Positions 18,607-27,597 of a stretch of 64,000 nucleotides of DNA are shown in pieces. The position numbers were made by a program, and so were the translations under genes. This DNA is from Gemmatimonadota bacterium (GTDB lineage: Bacteria; Gemmatimonadota; Gemmatimonadetes; Gemmatimonadales; Gemmatimonadaceae), in contig BJHH01000006.1 of NCBI GenBank assembly GCA_014192065.1, forward strand, positions 82,859 through 146,858, written 5' to 3'. The notes under the pieces are model-generated. The model worked only from the letters and a program-made list of their open reading frames with translations. It was not told the origin of the DNA and searched no databases. Positions within the stretch are counted from its first letter, which is position 1. Each line of letters starts with the position of its first letter.

Positions 18607-18630
18607 TCATCCGCCAACCCCTCGCCTGAT

Positions 18631-20457
18631 ATGTGCGGAATTATCGGATACGTCGGACCCAAGCCAGTCGTTCCGCTCCTGATCGAAGGGTTGAAGCGGA
18701 TGGAGTACCGCGGCTATGACTCCGCGGGTGTTGCCGTGTACGACGGGACGGTGCTGCACACACGTCGCGCGGCAGGCAAAATCGCGAAACTCGAAGCCGT
18801 ACTGGCGGCCAATCCGGTGCATGGCGCCATCGGCATTGGACACACCCGATGGGCCACGCACGGCCCCCCGACCGAACGCAACGCGCATCCGCACCGCTCA
18901 GCCGACGGCACGATCAGCGTCGTCCACAACGGCATCATCGAAAACGTCAACACCCTGCGTGCCGCGCTGCAGGAACTTGGGTACGTCTTCAACTCTGATA
19001 CGGACACCGAGGTGCTGGCGCACCTCATCCAGGAACTCTTCGACGGCTCACTCGAGGAGGCCGTCCTCTCTGCGCTGACCAAGGTCGAGGGCACCTATGG
19101 CCTCGCCGTGCTCTCGAGCCGCGACGCGGGCAAGATTGTCGCCGCGCGAAAGGGCAGTCCGTTGCTGATCGGTGTCGGTCACGGCGAGAACTTCCTCGCA
19201 TCCGATCCGTCGGCGGTTCTCGCGCACACCCGGCAAGTCGTGTACCTCGATGACGGCGACGTCGCCGTGATCGAGCACGACGCGTATCGCGTGATCGATG
19301 CGCATGCGGCCACGATTTCGCGCAAGGTGGACCGCATTCACTGGGACCTCGCCGAGATCGAGCGCGGCGGCTACGACCACTTCATGCTCAAGGAGATCTT
19401 CGAGCAGCCGGTGAGCGTGGAGAACACCATGCGTGGGCGTCTGATCCTCGACGACGGCACGGCCAAGCTTGGCGGCATCAACCTGTCGCACGACGAACTG
19501 CTCCGCATCGACAACGTCATCATCACGGCCTGCGGCACGTCGTGGCATTCGGCGTTGATCGGAGAGATGATGATCGAGGAACTCTGCCGCATTCCGGTCG
19601 AGGTGGAATACGCGTCGGAGTTCCGGTACAAGAATCCGATCGTGTCTGATCGCACGCTCTGCATCGTGATCTCACAATCCGGCGAGACGGCGGACACGCT
19701 GGCGGCGATGCGCGAAGCCAAGCGCCGTGGGGCGCGCACCCTCGGTCTCGTGAACGTCGTGGGGTCCACCATCGCGCGCGAAGACGACGGCGGCGTCTAC
19801 CTCCACGCGGGTCCCGAGATCGGCGTGGCGAGCACGAAGGCCTTCACCAGTCAGGTCGTCGCCCTCGCGCTGCTTACGCTCAAGCTCGCGCGCAAGCACA
19901 ACCTCTCCGTCGTGCGTGGGCGCGAGCTCGCGCAGGCCATGCACGATCTGCCAGCGCAGATCCAGACGGTGCTCGAGACGGCCACGGTCATCGAAGCGAT
20001 CGCCGAGGAGTTCAAGCACGCCACAAACTTCCTCTATCTCGGTCGCGGCTACAGTTTTCCGACCGCGCTCGAGGGCGCGCTCAAGCTCAAGGAAATCTCG
20101 TATATCCACGCCGAGGGCTACCCAGCGGCCGAGATGAAGCACGGCCCAATCGCGCTGATCGACGACCAGATGCCCGTCGTCTTCATCGCGCCGCACGATG
20201 CGGTGTTCGACAAGGTCGTGTCGAACATTCAGGAATGCCGCGCGCGGCATGGACGGACCATCGTCATCACCACGCGCGACGAGCCGGCGCTGAAGGGGCT
20301 GATTGACTACGAGATCCGGATTCCGGAAACCGTGGACATGCTCTCTCCCGTGCTCGCGGCGGTGCCGCTGCAACTCCTCGCCTACTACATCGCGGTCAAA
20401 CGGGGCGCCAACGTGGACCAGCCGCGCAACCTCGCCAAGAGCGTGACGGTCGAGTAG
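18631..20457 (+). CDS. glmS: Glutamine-fructose-6-phosphate aminotransferase (isomerizing)
   Basis: GlmS makes glucosamine-6-phosphate from fructose-6-phosphate and glutamine, the first step to UDP-GlcNAc for peptidoglycan and LPS. The 608-residue protein starts MCGIIGYVG, exposing the nucleophile Cys after Met removal, has RWATHG and the glutaminase domain to about residue 220, two SIS domains (CGTSWHSALIGEMMIEE; SQSGETADTLAAMREAKRRG), and the family C-terminus PRNLAKSVTVE. Length is normal. It follows glmM across a tandem repeat that lies within the presumed leader. No glmS ribozyme-like sequence was recognised. Confidence 0.96.
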   Translation: MCGIIGYVGPKPVVPLLIEGLKRMEYRGYDSAGVAVYDGTVLHTRRAAGKIAKLEAVLAANPVHGAIGIGHTRWATHGPPTERNAHPHRSADGTISVVHNGIIENVNTLRAALQELGYVFNSDTDTEVLAHLIQELFDGSLEEAVLSALTKVEGTYGLAVLSSRDAGKIVAARKGSPLLIGVGHGENFLASDPSAVLAHTRQVVYLDDGDVAVIEHDAYRVIDAHAATISRKVDRIHWDLAEIERGGYDHFMLKEIFEQPVSVENTMRGRLILDDGTAKLGGINLSHDELLRIDNVIITACGTSWHSALIGEMMIEELCRIPVEVEYASEFRYKNPIVSDRTLCIVISQSGETADTLAAMREAKRRGARTLGLVNVVGSTIAREDDGGVYLHAGPEIGVASTKAFTSQVVALALLTLKLARKHNLSVVRGRELAQAMHDLPAQIQTVLETATVIEAIAEEFKHATNFLYLGRGYSFPTALEGALKLKEISYIHAEGYPAAEMKHGPIALIDDQMPVVFIAPHDAVFDKVVSNIQECRARHGRTIVITTRDEPALKGLIDYEIRIPETVDMLSPVLAAVPLQLLAYYIAVKRGANVDQPRNLAKSVTVE

Positions 20458-20516
20458 CGGTACACGGGCGGCGCATACCGGCTGGGTTCTGCCAGCCCGG
20501 AAATCGCGTCGGTGAC

Positions 20517-20545
20517 TTGGCGATCGTCGTCCACCGCCCTATTCT
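20517..20545 (+). promoter_or_regulatory. Putative promoter of dtd
   Basis: TTGGCG (20517-20522), a 17-base spacer, and TATTCT (20540-20545), then 7 bases to the dtd ATG. The -35 matches TTGACA at 4 of 6. No SD precedes the ATG, so the message may be leaderless. Confidence 0.4.
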
Positions 20546-20552
20546 ATCCGCG

Positions 20553-20990
20553 ATGCGGGTCATCCTCCAGCGCGTGTCACGAGCGGCGGTTACGGTGCAG
20601 GGTCGCGAGATCGGGCGCATCGGCGCGGGGTTCCTCGTGCTCGCTGGCTTCACGCATGGCGACGGCGACGAACAGCTCCAGTGGATGGCGGACAAGATTG
20701 TCTCGCTGCGGATCTTTGCCGACGACGAAGGAAAGATGAATCGTGCGCTCACCGACGTTGGTGGTGCACTGCTCATCGTGTCGCAGTTCACGCTGTACGG
20801 CGATGCACAGAAGGGGCGGCGCCCCAGCTTCATACAGGCCGCCCATCCTGACGCCGCCCGGTCGCTGTACGAACAGTTCATCGTGGCGCTCCGCGAACGC
20901 ACGGTGCCGGTCGAGACCGGCGAGTTCGGCGCCGACATGCAGGTCGAACTCGTCAACGACGGCCCCGTCACGCTCTCCCTCGAACGCTGA
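20553..20990 (+). CDS. dtd: D-aminoacyl-tRNA deacylase
   Basis: DTD hydrolyses D-amino acids wrongly loaded on tRNA. The 145-residue protein starts MRVILQRVSRAAVTV, has the catalytic LIVSQFTLYGDAQKGRRPSF segment and the cross-subunit motif VELVNDGPVTLSLE. The ATG at 20553 matches the family start; twelve extra codons upstream overlap the presumed promoter. The maf gene follows after 15 bases. Confidence 0.94.
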   Translation: MRVILQRVSRAAVTVQGREIGRIGAGFLVLAGFTHGDGDEQLQWMADKIVSLRIFADDEGKMNRALTDVGGALLIVSQFTLYGDAQKGRRPSFIQAAHPDAARSLYEQFIVALRERTVPVETGEFGADMQVELVNDGPVTLSLER

Positions 20991-21005
20991 CCTGTGGGCC
21001 ATGCG

Positions 21006-21608
21006 ATGAACGGTCATCCCCGCGTGATCCTCGCCTCGGCTTCGCCTCGGCGGCGCGAACTGCTCACCCTCGTCGGGATCGTGCACGAAGTGCGCCCGGC
21101 CAATGCCGACGAGATGCGGCACGCCAACGAAGCGCCCATGGCCTACGCCGAACGCGTCGCGGCCGACAAAGCGCGCGCCATCGCGATCACTGACCCCGAA
21201 GCCGTGGTGATCGCCGCCGACACGATCGTCGTGGTGGATGGCGATGTGCTCGGCAAGCCGGCGGGCGTCGCCGAGGCGCGGGTGATGCTCCGCCGCCTCA
21301 GCGGCAGAATGCACATCGTGCATACGGCGATCGCCGTGAGTTACCGTGGCCAACTGGTCAGCGCGGTCGAGTCCGTGGACGTCACCATGCGTTCGCTCAG
21401 CGACCACGAGATCGACGCGTACGTCGCGACGGGTGAACCGCTCGACAAAGCCGGCGCCTATGGCATTCAGGGCTTCGGTGCGACAATCGTCGAGCAGGTG
21501 CACGGCGACTACTTCAGTGTGATGGGGCTCGGGCTGCGGCGTCTCGTCGCGCTCATCGAGTCATTCGGGCTGCGCTACGATTTCCGGGACGGTATCGTCG
21601 CGCGCTGA
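21006..21608 (+). CDS. maf: Maf-family nucleoside triphosphate pyrophosphatase
   Basis: Maf proteins hydrolyse dTTP, UTP or modified nucleotides to monophosphates. The 200-residue protein has VILASASPRRRELLTLVG at the start, AERVAADKARA, the catalytic Asp in VVIAADTIVVVDGDVLGKP, and GAYGIQGFGATIVEQVHGDY. ATG at 21006 was preferred to GTG at 20994 because the conserved start follows closely. Its end overlaps the convergent glycosyltransferase gene by 48 bases. Confidence 0.92.
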   Translation: MNGHPRVILASASPRRRELLTLVGIVHEVRPANADEMRHANEAPMAYAERVAADKARAIAITDPEAVVIAADTIVVVDGDVLGKPAGVAEARVMLRRLSGRMHIVHTAIAVSYRGQLVSAVESVDVTMRSLSDHEIDAYVATGEPLDKAGAYGIQGFGATIVEQVHGDYFSVMGLGLRRLVALIESFGLRYDFRDGIVAR

Positions 21609-22676
21609 CGGTCCGCGGTCTGCGTAGTCGGTCCGCCAGCGCTCGACGCGGTCGAGTACGTCGCGCACGCTAATGCGCGGCATCCGGCCGGTGCGGTTCT
21701 CCATCGAAATCGGGTACTCCTCACCGGGCTCGCCGTAGGCATCAATCATCAGGTCGCGGCACCACCGATAGGGGCCGACGCGCTTGGGGTTCGAATAGCC
21801 GATCAACGAAACGACCGGGCGCTGGAGCGCTACCGTCATATGGAGAGGCCCGGTGTCGGGCGAGAGCACCAGCGCCGAGCAGTCGATGATGGCCGCGAGC
21901 CGTCGGAGTCCACTGCCCAGTGCGCTCGCTGGCGTGTGACGCGCCTGCGCGAGGATCACGCGCTCGGCAGCGAGTTCCCTGGGCGATCGCCCGCCAACAA
22001 GGACAGGGTGCAATCCAAAGTCGCTCCAGAGCGCATCACACACCTCGGCCCATCGTGCTGGCGCCCAGTCCTTTTCTGCCTTGCTCGTGGCGATGACGAT
22101 CGGCGCAATGGGTCGCTCGAACGGCGTGATGAAGTCCCGCTGCCACGCCCGCTCTTCGTCGTTCCACGGAGCAAGTCCCCAGGTCACCGGATCAGACGGC
22201 GCGCCGAGCCAGTCGGAGAACTCGAGGTACTGGTCCTGCACATGTTGCATTGCGTGGGCCGGCACGCGGTGCGTGGTGAACAACCAGTTCATGTCGCGCG
22301 CGCGTGTGCGGTCGAACCCGAGCTTCACGGCCGACTGGGTGAACGAGGTGATGATGCCGGCCTTGAAGTAGACCTGCAGGTTCAGCACCAGTGAGGCAGG
22401 TCGACTGGCGAGCGCGCGCCGGATGTCGCGGAATCCGCGAAGACCAGCCGCTCGGTCGAAAAGCACGATCTCGTCGACGAGTGGATGGCCGCGTATGAGT
22501 GTCGCGGGTCCGGCCTGCAACACCCAGGTGATTTTTGTGGCGGGCGAGACGCGTTTGATCGCCTGCAGGACGGGCAGCACGTGCACCACGTCGCCCACGG
22601 CGCTCATCATCACGACGAGAACGTGGTCGAGTGGAACGGCCCCCCCGGGCGCCGTATGGATTCGCGAGCCTGGCAT
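21561..22676 (-). CDS. Glycosyltransferase family 9 (heptosyltransferase-like)
   Basis: GT9 enzymes add heptose or related sugars to the LPS core from the cytoplasmic side. The 371-residue protein begins its fold with HVLVVMMSAVGDVVHVLPVL, has ITWVLQAGPATLIRGHPLVD, IVIATSKAEKDWAPARWAEV, and the nucleotide-sugar site LVLSPDTGPLHMTVALQRPV with SLIGYSNPKRVGPY. ATG at 22676 overlaps the stop of the upstream LPS kinase gene by one base, so the pair forms an operon. The acceptor and sugar are not known. Confidence 0.85.
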   Translation of the reverse strand: MPGSRIHTAPGGAVPLDHVLVVMMSAVGDVVHVLPVLQAIKRVSPATKITWVLQAGPATLIRGHPLVDEIVLFDRAAGLRGFRDIRRALASRPASLVLNLQVYFKAGIITSFTQSAVKLGFDRTRARDMNWLFTTHRVPAHAMQHVQDQYLEFSDWLGAPSDPVTWGLAPWNDEERAWQRDFITPFERPIAPIVIATSKAEKDWAPARWAEVCDALWSDFGLHPVLVGGRSPRELAAERVILAQARHTPASALGSGLRRLAAIIDCSALVLSPDTGPLHMTVALQRPVVSLIGYSNPKRVGPYRWCRDLMIDAYGEPGEEYPISMENRTGRMPRISVRDVLDRVERWRTDYADRGPSARDDTVPEIVAQPE

Positions 22677-23446
22677 CACCGCGGGGGAATCTCGACGCGG
22701 CTCTGGCCGAAACTGCCCATCCGGAGCAGGTCGTCCGGCGCAATGCTGAGTTGCTGGCTCGCCTGCCACTTGTGCAGTGAGTGGATCAGGCGTGCTACGT
22801 TGCGCGCGGCGATCGATGCATCGCGCGGCGCGTGAAACGACACCCGATCCACGTCAATCACCCACGCCTCGAACGTATCGTGGCGGCGGGCAATCATGAT
22901 GTTCTTGGCATTCAGGTCGGGATGGTGGGCGCCTGCGCTCCACAGCGCCGAGTTGAGCCGTGCCACGGCATCGCTGATGGCCTGGCGCGCGATGGCGTCA
23001 CGATGTGTTGCGAGCGTGGCGGGCAGGTCGGCACCGTCAATCAGCGCGGTGGCAACATCCGCGCGGCAAAACGGCCCGAACGCGCGGTACACGGCATATC
23101 CGATGACGGTCGCGGTGCGCACGCCGGCGGCCTGCAGTCGAAGCGCCGCGTCGAGCTCGCGTGGCGCGCGACTCGGTGCGAGAAACAGGTCACGGGTCAG
23201 GCCGGCCAGTGCGCCGCCATGACGCGAGTGCCGAACGACGACTGGGGTTCCATCACCGAGCGTCGTCGCCCACGCGACGTTGCGGCCCTGCATGGCCCGG
23301 GCCCTCGGCTGCGTGGCCGCCCAGCCGTGGAGTGTGCCGGACCCGAGTGCGCGTCGCATGGCGTCGTGATGTTCGTCGCGCGCGACGAGCAGCGTCCCAC
23401 CGACTGCGCTTTGGCGATATCCAGCCGGGGGGACGAAAACGCTCAC
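22676..23446 (-). CDS. LPS core kinase, KdkA/WaaP-like
   Basis: The 256-residue protein resembles 3-deoxy-D-manno-octulosonic acid (Kdo) kinase and other LPS-core kinases with a protein-kinase-like fold. Seen are VVVRHSRHGGALAGL (glycine-rich region with a likely ATP-binding basic residue), PRELDAALRLQAAGVRTATV, the catalytic loop GAHHPDLNAKNIMI (His, Asp, Asn), and the metal Asp in VIDVDRVSF. GTG at 23446 was chosen because upstream sequence is Arg-rich and unlike the family. It pairs with the GT9 gene downstream, which supports a lipid A/core role. Phosphorylated Kdo is inferred, not shown. Confidence 0.8.
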   Translation of the reverse strand: MSVFVPPAGYRQSAVGGTLLVARDEHHDAMRRALGSGTLHGWAATQPRARAMQGRNVAWATTLGDGTPVVVRHSRHGGALAGLTRDLFLAPSRAPRELDAALRLQAAGVRTATVIGYAVYRAFGPFCRADVATALIDGADLPATLATHRDAIARQAISDAVARLNSALWSAGAHHPDLNAKNIMIARRHDTFEAWVIDVDRVSFHAPRDASIAARNVARLIHSLHKWQASQQLSIAPDDLLRMGSFGQSRVEIPPR

Positions 23447-23495
23447 CGCACGAGAGTGAGGACGTCTGCGTTTGCGATGCTGGTGCGCTGCAACA

Positions 23496-25028
23496 TCATT
23501 GAAGAAAATATGATGGCGTGGCAGCGCGAACGCGACCGATGGCCGTGAGCATCGCCCGGGCCTTCGCCTCGGTCTCGGCCCACTCCCGTTCGGGTACCGA
23601 ATCCGCCACGATCCCCGCGCCCGCGCCCACACTCGCCTCGCCTCCTGCCATCACACAGGTGCGGATCGTGATTGCGAGATCCATCCGGCGGTCACCATAC
23701 GCCACATAGCCGATCGCGCCGGAATAGGGTCCGCGGCGCTCCGGCTCAAGCGAATCGATGATCTCCATTGCGCGAACCTTCGGTGCTCCGGTCATCGTGC
23801 CGGCCGGGAAGGTCGCCCGAAATACGCTCAGCGCGGACCGTCCCGGAGCGATCTGGCCTGCCACTTCGCTCACGATGTGCTGGACGTGCGAGAATCGCTC
23901 CACCTGCATCAGCTGTGTGACCTTCACGCTTCCATAGTTCGCGATGCGGCCGATGTCGTTGCGGCCAAGGTCCACCAGCATGACATGTTCCGCGCGTTCC
24001 TTCTCGTCGGCGAGCAATGCCTCGGCGAGGCGCGCATCGTCTGCCGGCGTGGCGCCACGCGGGCAGGTGCCGGCGATGGGTCGCACGATGGCCTGGCCGT
24101 CGGCGACGCGCACCTGCAGTTCGGGCGAACTGCCAACGATTTCCACACCATCGAGCAGCAGGTGGTACATGTACGGTGACGGATTCAGTGCCCGAATGGC
24201 GCGGTACAGCGACGTGCCGTCGAAGTCGTGCGGCACGACGATGCGGCGCGCGAGCAGCGCCTGAAAGCAGTCGCCGGCGACGATGTACTCCTTGATGCGG
24301 TCCACGTCGGCAATGAATCGTTCGCGCGCGTAGGTCGAGCGGCCCTCAGCGGGTGCGGCCGACGCGTCGAGGTCGAGCGGTTCCAGCGACGGGCCATGGC
24401 GAAGGCGATCGACCACCGTGTCGATGTCTCGCTGCGCGGCGTCCCACGCCTCGCGGAGCGCCGGTTCCGACAGGTCGTTGTCGAGCGGCACGGCGCAGGT
24501 GATCCGCGCCTGCGATTTGAGGTTGTCGATGATGACCATCGTGCGCGTGAACACGAACAGCGCGTCCGGCGCCGCCACGCCACGGGGCGGGGGACTGTCG
24601 AGCCGTTCCATGTGCCGCACCACATCGTACCCGAAAAAGCCGACAGCGCCTCCCCAGAACGGGCCGAGTTCCGGCGTGTCGGCCGGTGGACGTTTGTCGA
24701 GTACGAGGCGGAGATCTTCGATCGGGTCCGCCGGGCGGCGCGCACCGTGCCAGCCAGCGGACGCGCTCCACTCCTCGACGGTGCCATCGTGCAGCCGCCA
24801 CGCGGCAGCAGGGTCGGCGCCGAGGAAGGTGAATCGGGCCCACGTGTCACTGCCTGCGGGAGAACTTTCGAGAAGAAACGCGAATCTTGAGGCGGCAGGC
24901 GTACCCGCCGCGCGCAGGCGTGCAAACGCCGATACCGGCGTTTCGAGGTCGAGCAGGCAATCGCGCCACACCGGGACAAGCGTGCGCGCCCGGGCACGGC
25001 GCGCGAATTCCGCGAACCCTCCGGTCAT
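23496..25028 (-). CDS. trpE: Anthranilate synthase component I
   Basis: TrpE converts chorismate to anthranilate, the first step of tryptophan synthesis, with a glutaminase partner. The 510-residue protein has the tryptophan-binding motif FAFLLESSPAG near residue 50, which separates TrpE from most PabB proteins, then GSSPELQVRVADGQAIVRPI, AGTCPRGATPADD, EKERAEHVMLVDLGRNDIG, and FPAGTMTGAPKVRAMEIID of the chorismate-binding domain. No trpG or other trp gene lies next to it. The end overlaps nothing; the LPS kinase starts 49 bases downstream. PabB is the alternative. Confidence 0.85.
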   Translation of the reverse strand: MTGGFAEFARRARARTLVPVWRDCLLDLETPVSAFARLRAAGTPAASRFAFLLESSPAGSDTWARFTFLGADPAAAWRLHDGTVEEWSASAGWHGARRPADPIEDLRLVLDKRPPADTPELGPFWGGAVGFFGYDVVRHMERLDSPPPRGVAAPDALFVFTRTMVIIDNLKSQARITCAVPLDNDLSEPALREAWDAAQRDIDTVVDRLRHGPSLEPLDLDASAAPAEGRSTYARERFIADVDRIKEYIVAGDCFQALLARRIVVPHDFDGTSLYRAIRALNPSPYMYHLLLDGVEIVGSSPELQVRVADGQAIVRPIAGTCPRGATPADDARLAEALLADEKERAEHVMLVDLGRNDIGRIANYGSVKVTQLMQVERFSHVQHIVSEVAGQIAPGRSALSVFRATFPAGTMTGAPKVRAMEIIDSLEPERRGPYSGAIGYVAYGDRRMDLAITIRTCVMAGGEASVGAGAGIVADSVPEREWAETEAKARAMLTAIGRVRAATPSYFLQ

Positions 25029-25059
25029 CGTGTTCCCCCATCCCGGAGCCGGGCATCCG

Positions 25060-25088
25060 TTGCCCGCGCCACCGCCTGCCGCGATAAT
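25060..25088 (+). promoter_or_regulatory. Putative promoter of the outer-membrane-type protein
   Basis: TTGCCC (25060-25065), a 17-base spacer and GATAAT (25083-25088), 6 bases before the ATG at 25095. It lies in the 66-base gap opposite trpE. No SD is present. Confidence 0.45.
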
Positions 25089-25094
25089 GCCATC

Positions 25095-27242
25095 ATGTCT
25101 CCTCGTCGAAGCGTTGCATCCGCCATCTGGCGGGTCTTTGCCTTCCTACCCTGTGCGGTCACCGCGTTCAGTCTGGCCCAGGCACAGGGCCGTCCGGACC
25201 AACCGAACCGCATCTGGAACGATCCCCGTACCATCGAGTTGGTGGATCGTGCCGTGGCACGGCGTACCGCCCAGCTCGCCGACACGGGGCTCGTCGACTA
25301 CCGTGCGACCGCTCACGGGTACGTCACCTTCCTTGCCCAGATAGGGGAAGGATACCCGGATCCCCCACAAGTCGTGCGTGCCGACGAACTCGCCGTCGAA
25401 GTGTATTGGCGGGCGCCAAACCAGAGCAACCAGCGGGTGGTCGGTCGTCGTGACACGCTCATGCTGCCCACCGACATCGCCTACCACCGCGACCATCTGG
25501 CGATCGTGCAAAACAACTTCCCCGCCGTGATCCGACTCGGCGATGGCGACGAGGTGCGCGACGTGCCGCATCCACTCTCGGCGGGCGGCCGCGAGGCCTA
25601 TGACTTTGTCGCCACCGACTCGCTCGCCATACGCGTCGGGAGCCGAAGCTGGAACGTCGTGCAGGTGGATGTGCGTCCGCGTGACGAAGGCCAACCGCGC
25701 GCCGTCGGATCGTTCTTCCTCGACCGCGAGACGGCCTGGGTCGTGCGGATGAGCATCAGTTTCACCCGCAGCGCGTTGCGCGATCCCGCTCTTGAAGACG
25801 TGTCGGTCGTGCTCGATAACGGGCTGGTTGACGGCCGCTTCTGGCTCCCACGGCGGCAGGAGATCGAGATTCGGCGCAGCGGATCCTGGCTCGACTTTCC
25901 GGCCCGAGGGATCATTCGTGGCGAGTGGGACCTCTGCTGCATCGAAGCCAATCGGGGTGTTCCGGTGGAGTTGTTCGTGGGGCCGGAAATCACCGTGGCC
26001 GATCCGCAGGTACTCGCGGCGTACCCGTTTCCGGGGCGCATCACCGACTCGCTGCCCGCACGGCTCAACGCCGCGATGGACGAAGGCGGTGCGCGGCGTG
26101 TGCAAGAGCAGGCGGCGACGCTGGTGCGCGCTGAGGCTCTCGCCCGCGCCTCGGGCGCCAAGCTCTCGGCACGTCGTATCAGCGACTTCGTGAGGGTGAA
26201 TCGGGTCGAGGGCCTCGCGATTGGCGGTGGCGCCACCGTGCACGTTGGAGCGGCGACGGCGCTGCGCGGCGAACTGCGCTACGGGTTCGACGATCGTCAG
26301 TTCAAGCACGCCGTCTCGGTCGTGCACACTTGGCGTCCCATGCGCCTCACGTTCCGTGCCTTCGACGAATTGCGCGCGGCGGGCGATGCCGCTGAGTCGA
26401 GCCTGTTGGGGAACTCGATCGGGGCGCAGGAACTGGGTGTGGATCTCTCCGACGAATTCCGCGCGGCCGGGGCAGGGCTCGCGCTCGACGGTGGCTCGAG
26501 TGTGCGATGGCGACTCGACGTGGAGCGGTCGCGTGAAAGTTCCGTGGTCACGCACGCGACGCCCTATTCGGGCCGCTACCGGCCCGCGCTTGTCGCGGCG
26601 GCGAACTCGGGCACGCAGTTTGGCCTGTCCAGCGCTGTTGGGCGGGCAGCAGGCCCGTTCGGCACGACGGTGGGTTTCGCTGCGTCAGTCTCGCTGCGCC
26701 TGCTGGATTTGGCGGACGCCGCGGACGGCGCCGGCAACCCGGGTACCACGCTGGCCGGCGGTCCGGTGGCGCCGGCGTTTGTCCGTGCCCGCCTGACCGC
26801 CAACGCGGAACGGCCGCTCGCGTCGGGAATGCTCGCGGTCAACCTGATTGCCGCCTCCACCTTTGGATCCAACGTCCCCGAGCAGGCGCGTGTGATGCTC
26901 GGTGGACCGGTCACCGCGCCGGGGTACGACGTGCATGCATTGCGAGGCATGTCCGGGGCGTCGGCGCGAGCCGAGTGGCGAGTTCGCGCTGGGTCATTTC
27001 CCCTCTCGCTGGGACGTTTCGGGACGACCCGGGTGCCGATTGTGGCGGCCCCGCTGGTGCAGGTTGCCGTCATCACGGGGGAGAACCCCACCGGTCCACG
27101 AGCCCGCTGGGCACGTTCGGTCGGTCTGGGGCTGATCTCGTTTCACGACCTGATCCGGCTCGACATCACCCGGGGCATCGACGCGTCTGGCCGTTGGGCG
27201 GTTCAGCTGGATTTCGGCCGGCTGTTTTGGCCGATTCTCTGA
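25095..27242 (+). CDS. Secreted, probably outer-membrane beta-barrel protein of unknown function
   Basis: The 715-residue protein starts with a signal-peptide-like segment (RVFAFLPCAVTAFSLAQAQG). Residues of about 30-330 form a soluble region with WNDPRTIELVDRAVARR and WNVVQVDVRPRDEGQPRAVG, FFLDRETAWVVRMSISF. From about 370 on, alternating hydrophobic strands (IGGGATVHVGAATALRGELR, YGFDD; SVGLGLISFHDLIRLDI) and the final aromatic-aliphatic stretch LDFGRLFWPIL look like a barrel with a C-terminal insertion signal. It resembles DUF5686/BamA-type surface proteins only in style. A good promoter lies just upstream. The function is unknown. Confidence 0.65.
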   Translation: MSPRRSVASAIWRVFAFLPCAVTAFSLAQAQGRPDQPNRIWNDPRTIELVDRAVARRTAQLADTGLVDYRATAHGYVTFLAQIGEGYPDPPQVVRADELAVEVYWRAPNQSNQRVVGRRDTLMLPTDIAYHRDHLAIVQNNFPAVIRLGDGDEVRDVPHPLSAGGREAYDFVATDSLAIRVGSRSWNVVQVDVRPRDEGQPRAVGSFFLDRETAWVVRMSISFTRSALRDPALEDVSVVLDNGLVDGRFWLPRRQEIEIRRSGSWLDFPARGIIRGEWDLCCIEANRGVPVELFVGPEITVADPQVLAAYPFPGRITDSLPARLNAAMDEGGARRVQEQAATLVRAEALARASGAKLSARRISDFVRVNRVEGLAIGGGATVHVGAATALRGELRYGFDDRQFKHAVSVVHTWRPMRLTFRAFDELRAAGDAAESSLLGNSIGAQELGVDLSDEFRAAGAGLALDGGSSVRWRLDVERSRESSVVTHATPYSGRYRPALVAAANSGTQFGLSSAVGRAAGPFGTTVGFAASVSLRLLDLADAADGAGNPGTTLAGGPVAPAFVRARLTANAERPLASGMLAVNLIAASTFGSNVPEQARVMLGGPVTAPGYDVHALRGMSGASARAEWRVRAGSFPLSLGRFGTTRVPIVAAPLVQVAVITGENPTGPRARWARSVGLGLISFHDLIRLDITRGIDASGRWAVQLDFGRLFWPIL

Positions 27243-27261
27243 GGTCTGCCACTCGCGGTGC

Positions 27262-27291
27262 GTTGCCTCGCCGTGTGTTGCCTCGAGTTGC
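27262..27291 (+). repeat. 15-bp-period tandem repeat after the barrel gene
   Basis: GTTGCCTCG occurs at 27262-27270 and 27277-27285, with GTTGC again at 27287-27291. It starts about 20 bases after the stop at 27242. Confidence 0.45.
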
Positions 27292-27393
27292 GCAGCGGTG
27301 CCCCACTATTGGACGCGTTAGTATTAGCGACGACGGACGTCGCCTCGGTACGAGGGGCATGGGCTGCCTGTTGGACTCACCGCAAGTCAATAC

Positions 27394-27597
27394 ATGGGAA
27401 CCTCCGCCCGACCAGCGCGTGATGAATGGCTGTTGCCGACGCTTGAGGGACTCTTCTCCCCCGAGCAGTTCGCGCAGCTCAGGTCCACGCCCGAGGCGAG
27501 TTTCTGGGAAGCTGCGGTCCGCCGAAACCTGATCAGGGACGACGACATCCTCGCCGCGCGCCTCCACTCGCTGCTCGGCCGCTCGCGCAGTGAGTAG
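27394..27597 (+). CDS. Small 67-residue ORF, similar in style to the N-terminus of type II secretion ATPases
   Basis: The ORF reads MGTSARPARDEWLLPTLEGL, FSPEQFAQLRSTPEASFWEA, AVRRNLIRDDDILAARLHSL and ends LGRSRSE. FWEAAVRRNLIRDDDILAA resembles the first helices of MshEN/GspE_N domains (a pattern of an aromatic residue, then 'LI..DD.ILAA'), but the ATPase domain is missing. It may be a truncated gene or a small protein. No SD is visible. Its stop overlaps the Nudix start by 8 bases, which supports translation of this frame. Confidence 0.4.
   Translation: MGTSARPARDEWLLPTLEGLFSPEQFAQLRSTPEASFWEAAVRRNLIRDDDILAARLHSLLGRSRSE

Noticed and set aside
17117..18610. 497-codon minus-strand frame starting in the 14-bp repeats
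   Set aside because: Its start (VLRVRCCVSGVACQ repeats) is the translated tandem repeat and the rest is antisense to glmM.
18476..18630. glmS ribozyme in the glmS leader
   Set aside because: The leader is almost entirely the 14-bp repeat; no ribozyme core is visible.
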